From: Saprospiraceae bacterium
GTDB lineage: Bacteria; Bacteroidota; Bacteroidia; Chitinophagales; Saprospiraceae
NCBI GenBank assembly: GCA_013214355.1
Contig: JABSSL010000044.1
Coordinates: 1 to 62,386 of the forward strand
DNA: 62,386 nucleotides
Reading direction: 5' to 3'
The first letter of the stretch is position 1. Every line of letters begins with the position of its first letter. Both the position numbers and the translations under genes were made by a program. This document shows positions 58,641-62,386 of this stretch, one piece after another. The notes beneath the pieces were generated by a model. It did not search any database. It was not told the DNA's origin and saw nothing but the letters and a program-made list of their open reading frames with translations.

Positions 58641-61103
58641 ATGGCAAAGAAGAAGAAGAAGGGACAGTTATCACTTAATCTTGGGATCAAGGATGAACGA
58701 GTTCCAAAGTTGGTTGGGGTACTGTGTTGGTTTCTAGCCATCTATTTATTTATTGCTTTTACTTCTTACCTTTTTACCTGGAAAGAAGACCAAGATAAAG
58801 TCCTAAAATTTTCGTGGGAGTTACTGTTACAAGGTAATCTAGAGATGTCCAATTGGTTAGGGCGACTCGGAGCTATCGTGTCCAATATGTTCTTCTTTTG
58901 GGGATTTGGTTTGGGCTCTTTTGTCTTTGTTTATTTGCTCGCTCGAGTAGGGAGAGATTTGATCCAGGAACGCCCATTGAAAACCTTTGTACCTACCTTG
59001 AGTTACACCATGGTTTCGATGCTATTAGCTACCATACTATTGGAGTTTATAGCGGGAGATAATGGATTTCCATGGGGAGGAGCCTTTGGGCAAGGTATCA
59101 GTGGCTGGTTACATAATTTTGTAGGGACCTTGGGTATGATTGTGCTGATTATCTTCGCAATCGCGGGGATGGTAACTTGGCGTTTTAATCCCAATTACAA
59201 TGATATGACTCCCGAAAAGGCCATTGGGGAGACGAAGGATTATATCGGTTCTCTTTTAAATGGTCGTCGAAGGAGACAACGGGCAACGGCTGCGGCTACT
59301 ACTACTTCTCCTCCGGTGAAGAAGCAGGGTGCCCCCGCACTTCGTCCTGGTGGAGATCGTGGAGTAGAGGAGGAAAAAGAGAAAGAATTGGTTCCCGAGG
59401 GTAGTCAACTGGCCTTTGAGTTAGAAGAGCGCAAGCGTAAGAAGCCCACCACCTTAAAGTCGGGAGAAGGGGACTTAGAAATCCAACAGCCCGTTGCAGG
59501 AGAGGGAGAATCACAAGATAATCCTGGTCCGGGGGCAGATAAACCCATCCTACCAATTCAGCAGGAGAACAAGGAGCATTCGGAGCCCTATGATCCCACG
59601 CTGGAATTGAGCTCGTATGAGTATCCGGTGACCTCCCTGTTAAAAGATTATTCGGATCAGAAAGTTGAAATAGATCGAGCTGAGCTTGAAGCTAATAAAG
59701 ATCAGATCATTGAGACGCTGCTGAACTATAAGATTGAGATCATCAAGATCCGAGCTACCATTGGTCCAACGGTTACTTTATATGAAATTGTACCAGCTCC
59801 GGGTGTACGGATTTCCAAGATTAAGAACTTGGAGGACGATATTGCCTTGAGCCTTTCGGCCTTAGGTATTCGGATCATCGCGCCGATTCCTGGTCGCGGT
59901 ACGATCGGTATTGAGGTGCCCAATAAGAAGCCTCAGATGGTTTCTATGCGGGAGGTACTTTTGTCCGATAAGTTTAAGCGGGCCAAGATGGATTTGCCCA
60001 TTGCCTTGGGTAAGACGATTTCTAACGAGGTGATGGTTGTGGATCTAGCTAAAATGCCACACTTGCTCGTAGCGGGTGCCACTGGCCAAGGTAAGTCTGT
60101 GGGGATTAACTCCATACTAATGTCCCTGCTGTACAAGAAACACCCGTCGCAGGTGAAACTGGTATTGATCGATCCGAAAAAAGTAGAACTCTTTCCGTAT
60201 AGCAAAATTGAACATCATTTCCTCGCGTATCTTCCGGGCCAAGATGAGCCTATCACCACGGAGACGAATAAGGTGATCCATACCTTAAACTCGCTTTGTA
60301 TCGAAATGGATACGCGCTATAATTTATTGAAGAAGGCCTCCGCCAGAAATATTCGGGAATACAATGAGAAATTCATTGCTCGAAAACTCAATCCGCTAAA
60401 AGGGCACAAATTCCTGCCATTCATTGTATTGGTGATTGACGAATTTGCAGACTTAATTATGACGGCCGGTAAAGAAGTGGAATTGCCGATTGGTCGCTTA
60501 GCACAGCTAGCGCGTGCCGTAGGTATCCACCTGATCATTGCTACCCAGCGACCTTCGGTGAATATTATCACTGGGGTGATCAAAGCCAACTTCCCTGCTA
60601 GAATCGCCTTTAAGGTGACGGCAAAAGTTGACTCTAGAACGATTCTAGATGCGGGTGGCGCTGATCAGTTGATTGGTCGTGGTGATATGCTTTTGAGCGT
60701 TGGAGGAGAGGTGGTGCGACTGCAAGGGGCTTTCGTAGATACACCAGAAGTTGAGGATGTGGTGAATTTTATCTCAGGCCAGCATGGCTATCCTGAGCCC
60801 TATCTTTTGCCTGAATTCCATGGAGACGATGCAGAGATTCCCGGTACCACTAACCTGAAGTATTCTGATCTGGATGAAATGTTTGAAGATGCAGCTCGAC
60901 TAATCGTGCAAAATCAACATGGCTCAACTTCAATGATTCAGCGTCGGCTTAAGCTTGGCTACAACCGGGCTGGACGTATTATGGACCAATTGGAAGCGGT
61001 TGGTATCGTAGGACCATCAGAAGGAAGCAAAGCTAGAGAGGTTTTGATATACGATGAGATCGAATTAGAACGTTTCTTAGTAGATCTCAGAAACCGTAAG
61101 TAA
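58641..61103 (+). CDS. ftsK: DNA translocase FtsK
   Basis: An 820-residue FtsK/SpoIIIE protein of the length usual in Bacteroidota. Four membrane helices fill residues 25-185, followed by a charged, low-complexity linker (200-320). The motor has Walker A AGATGQGKSVG (Lys485), Walker B FIVLVIDEFADLI, and ATQRPSVNIITG. The C-terminal gamma winged-helix domain (SMIQRRLKLGYNRAGRIMDQ) recognises KOPS-like sequences. It pumps DNA at the division septum to help resolve chromosome dimers. ATG start at the first helix. No cell-division genes are next to it. Monocistronic or followed by the serine hydrolase gene (41 bp apart). Confidence 0.97.
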   Translation: MAKKKKKGQLSLNLGIKDERVPKLVGVLCWFLAIYLFIAFTSYLFTWKEDQDKVLKFSWELLLQGNLEMSNWLGRLGAIVSNMFFFWGFGLGSFVFVYLLARVGRDLIQERPLKTFVPTLSYTMVSMLLATILLEFIAGDNGFPWGGAFGQGISGWLHNFVGTLGMIVLIIFAIAGMVTWRFNPNYNDMTPEKAIGETKDYIGSLLNGRRRRQRATAAATTTSPPVKKQGAPALRPGGDRGVEEEKEKELVPEGSQLAFELEERKRKKPTTLKSGEGDLEIQQPVAGEGESQDNPGPGADKPILPIQQENKEHSEPYDPTLELSSYEYPVTSLLKDYSDQKVEIDRAELEANKDQIIETLLNYKIEIIKIRATIGPTVTLYEIVPAPGVRISKIKNLEDDIALSLSALGIRIIAPIPGRGTIGIEVPNKKPQMVSMREVLLSDKFKRAKMDLPIALGKTISNEVMVVDLAKMPHLLVAGATGQGKSVGINSILMSLLYKKHPSQVKLVLIDPKKVELFPYSKIEHHFLAYLPGQDEPITTETNKVIHTLNSLCIEMDTRYNLLKKASARNIREYNEKFIARKLNPLKGHKFLPFIVLVIDEFADLIMTAGKEVELPIGRLAQLARAVGIHLIIATQRPSVNIITGVIKANFPARIAFKVTAKVDSRTILDAGGADQLIGRGDMLLSVGGEVVRLQGAFVDTPEVEDVVNFISGQHGYPEPYLLPEFHGDDAEIPGTTNLKYSDLDEMFEDAARLIVQNQHGSTSMIQRRLKLGYNRAGRIMDQLEAVGIVGPSEGSKAREVLIYDEIELERFLVDLRNRK

Positions 61104-61144
61104 ATTAATTCACCCGAACTGTCCGCAATCGTAAGTGACCATAC

Positions 61145-62359
61145 ATGAAGTTTTTCCCTCTTATGAAAAAGGGAGCCATGCTCGTATTGGCTACCTTCGT
61201 TTTACTTTCTTGCAACGAGCAAACGACTACGGAGGAGACCGCCCTTGGTACTCCTGCACCCAATGTAGAAGAAGTTTCCATTTCTCCTTTATCTCCGAAA
61301 GAACAAGTCGCCTTAGATGAATTCAAATCCTGGCTAGACACAAGTTTTGTGGCGTTTGGTCCTCCTGGATTGGCTGTGGCTGTCCTAAAAGGGAATGAGG
61401 TGGTCATGGAAAAGACCTTTGGTGTACTAGATGTAGAAACGCAACAAGCAGTCGAGCCAAATTCAGTGTTCCGCTTAGCGTCTGTATCAAAAGGTTTTGC
61501 ACCTGTGCTAACTGGTATTTTAGTACAAGAAGGGTGCTTGCATTGGGATGATTTAGTAGCTGCTTATTTACCGGATTTTGCCTTAAATGATCCAGCTGCG
61601 ACCAAGCAACTCAGTCTAAGGCATGTACTAAGTCATACCACGGGTCTACCTCGACATACCTATTCCAATCTATTGAATATGAATGTCCCTTACCATGAGA
61701 TTTTACCCATGTTAAGGGAAGTAGAACTTTCACATCCTGTCGGTACCTGGTACAATTACCAAAATGTAGCCTACAGCTTGATCGGTGATGTCATTGAACA
61801 GGCTACCGGTATGTCTTATGGAGAAGCTTTAGCGGAGCGAATTTTCCAGGTGCTTGGAATGGAGGGAGCATCAAGTAGTCATGGCGCTATCGCTGGCTGC
61901 CAGAATACGGCCATGCCACATGGTCCTGATGCTGAGGGTTATCATAGAATAGCACTAAGAGATAAGTTTTATTCTGTCGGACCTGCGGCCGGGGTGAATG
62001 CAAATTTGGAGGATATGGAAGAGTGGCTGAAATTGTTAATGGGACATCGTCCAGATGTGATTGACTCCACGGCTTTGCAAGCGCTATTTCAGCCGCATGC
62101 AGATGTAGCTCCCATCGAAGGAGTGATGCGGGCTTGGCGTCCGATGGATGTTTCAGCTTATGGTATGGGTTGGCGTTTAGTCGAGAAGGATCAAAAGCAC
62201 TATGTTTTTCATGGTGGTTTTGTGAACGGTTATCGGTCGGAAATTGGCTTTTGTCAAGAACAAGGGCTTGGCATTGTATTGCTGAGTAATGGTTCTTCTC
62301 GCTTTGTAGGTGATGCCTTACCCCACTTCTTTTCGCTGCAGCGAAAAGGTGGGGCTTAG
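61145..62359 (+). CDS. Serine hydrolase of the class C beta-lactamase family (lipoprotein)
   Basis: A 404-residue lipoprotein with lipobox VLLSC. The penicillin-binding fold motifs are SVSK (Ser113-Lys116), the HVLSHTTGLPRHTY helix, YNYQN as the Tyr-x-Asn element, and HGGFVNGY in place of the KTG strand. The HGG variant is common in esterase and D-aminopeptidase-like members, so beta-lactam resistance is not implied. The ATG at 61145 is used here; a second ATG seven codons on also fits the lipoprotein signal. It follows ftsK by 41 bp. Only about 30% of the length clearly parallels the other family member at 33906-35138. Confidence 0.85.
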   Translation: MKFFPLMKKGAMLVLATFVLLSCNEQTTTEETALGTPAPNVEEVSISPLSPKEQVALDEFKSWLDTSFVAFGPPGLAVAVLKGNEVVMEKTFGVLDVETQQAVEPNSVFRLASVSKGFAPVLTGILVQEGCLHWDDLVAAYLPDFALNDPAATKQLSLRHVLSHTTGLPRHTYSNLLNMNVPYHEILPMLREVELSHPVGTWYNYQNVAYSLIGDVIEQATGMSYGEALAERIFQVLGMEGASSSHGAIAGCQNTAMPHGPDAEGYHRIALRDKFYSVGPAAGVNANLEDMEEWLKLLMGHRPDVIDSTALQALFQPHADVAPIEGVMRAWRPMDVSAYGMGWRLVEKDQKHYVFHGGFVNGYRSEIGFCQEQGLGIVLLSNGSSRFVGDALPHFFSLQRKGGA

Positions 62360-62386
62360 CATAGGTATATTGTTATTGCTTTGTTT

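Noticed and set aside
1-62386. tRNA genes, rRNA genes or CRISPR arrays
   Set aside because: No T-loop/anticodon-stem arrangements, rRNA-conserved segments or regularly spaced direct repeats were seen. The only clustered repeats (46179-46276) are palindromic and irregularly spaced.

Overview
The window looks like a chromosomal segment from a marine or aquatic Bacteroidota bacterium, most likely Saprospiria (Lewinella-like). Supporting signs: two proteins end in type IX secretion (T9SS) C-terminal sorting domains with the FPNP motif; several starts are preceded by TANNTTTG-like -7 elements and lack obvious Shine-Dalgarno sequences; lipoproteins, TIG-repeat proteins, SPOR and OmpA proteins, a LytTR regulator with membrane segments, and effector-associated (EAD11-like) domains all fit this group. 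The genus assignment is inference. No rRNA, tRNA, CRISPR array, integrase, intact transposase or prophage was seen.

Layout. 1-7.3 kb: 3' part of a PVC-type membrane-bound dehydrogenase/cytochrome c protein, a pair of flavoproteins related to polyunsaturated fatty acid isomerase divergent from a patatin phospholipase, and a STAS protein. 7.4-14.8 kb: a MORN-SurE fusion, a membrane LytTR regulator, a 162-bp palindromic MITE-like element, two paralogous secreted proteins, a two-module esterase and a small secreted protein. 14.8-24.1 kb: an EAD11-domain membrane protein, an orphan molybdenum hydroxylase large subunit behind an ABC exporter, and an aldo/keto reductase-RidA fusion with an APC permease. 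24.1-28.9 kb: a gene-poor gap with a SWIM-protein remnant, a three-gene FkbM methyltransferase/membrane protein/GT-C cassette, and an outer-membrane protein. 28.9-33.8 kb: an envelope operon of an EAD11 transmembrane protein, a secreted coiled-coil protein and a lipoprotein with about eight TIG domains. 33.9-45.1 kb: serine hydrolase and sulfatase, a T9SS beta-propeller protein, a LacI regulator, an SGNH hydrolase and a penicillin-acylase-type amidase. 45.6-51.2 kb: SPOR lipoprotein, uvrC, a helix-hairpin-helix/coiled-coil protein, an OmpA protein and rlmB. 51.4-62.4 kb: an M36 metalloprotease, a structured gene-free interval, an S24 repressor with operator-like repeats, a PLP enzyme with a thiamine-binding-like protein, ftsK and a second serine hydrolase.

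How parts may work together. The patatin could release fatty acids that the neighbouring isomerase-like flavoproteins modify. The EAD11 operon joins a cytosolic homotypic-interaction domain, through a membrane helix, to outer-envelope adhesion-like modules; a second EAD11 membrane protein lies 12 kb away, but no effector is present here. Sulfatase, serine hydrolases, esterases, amidase and T9SS proteins suggest scavenging of complex polymers. A LacI gene and the sulfatase promoter region share an 11-bp palindromic word. Two families of short palindromic repeats and one MITE-like element are visible. Function calls come from motif recognition by eye; no database search was possible.
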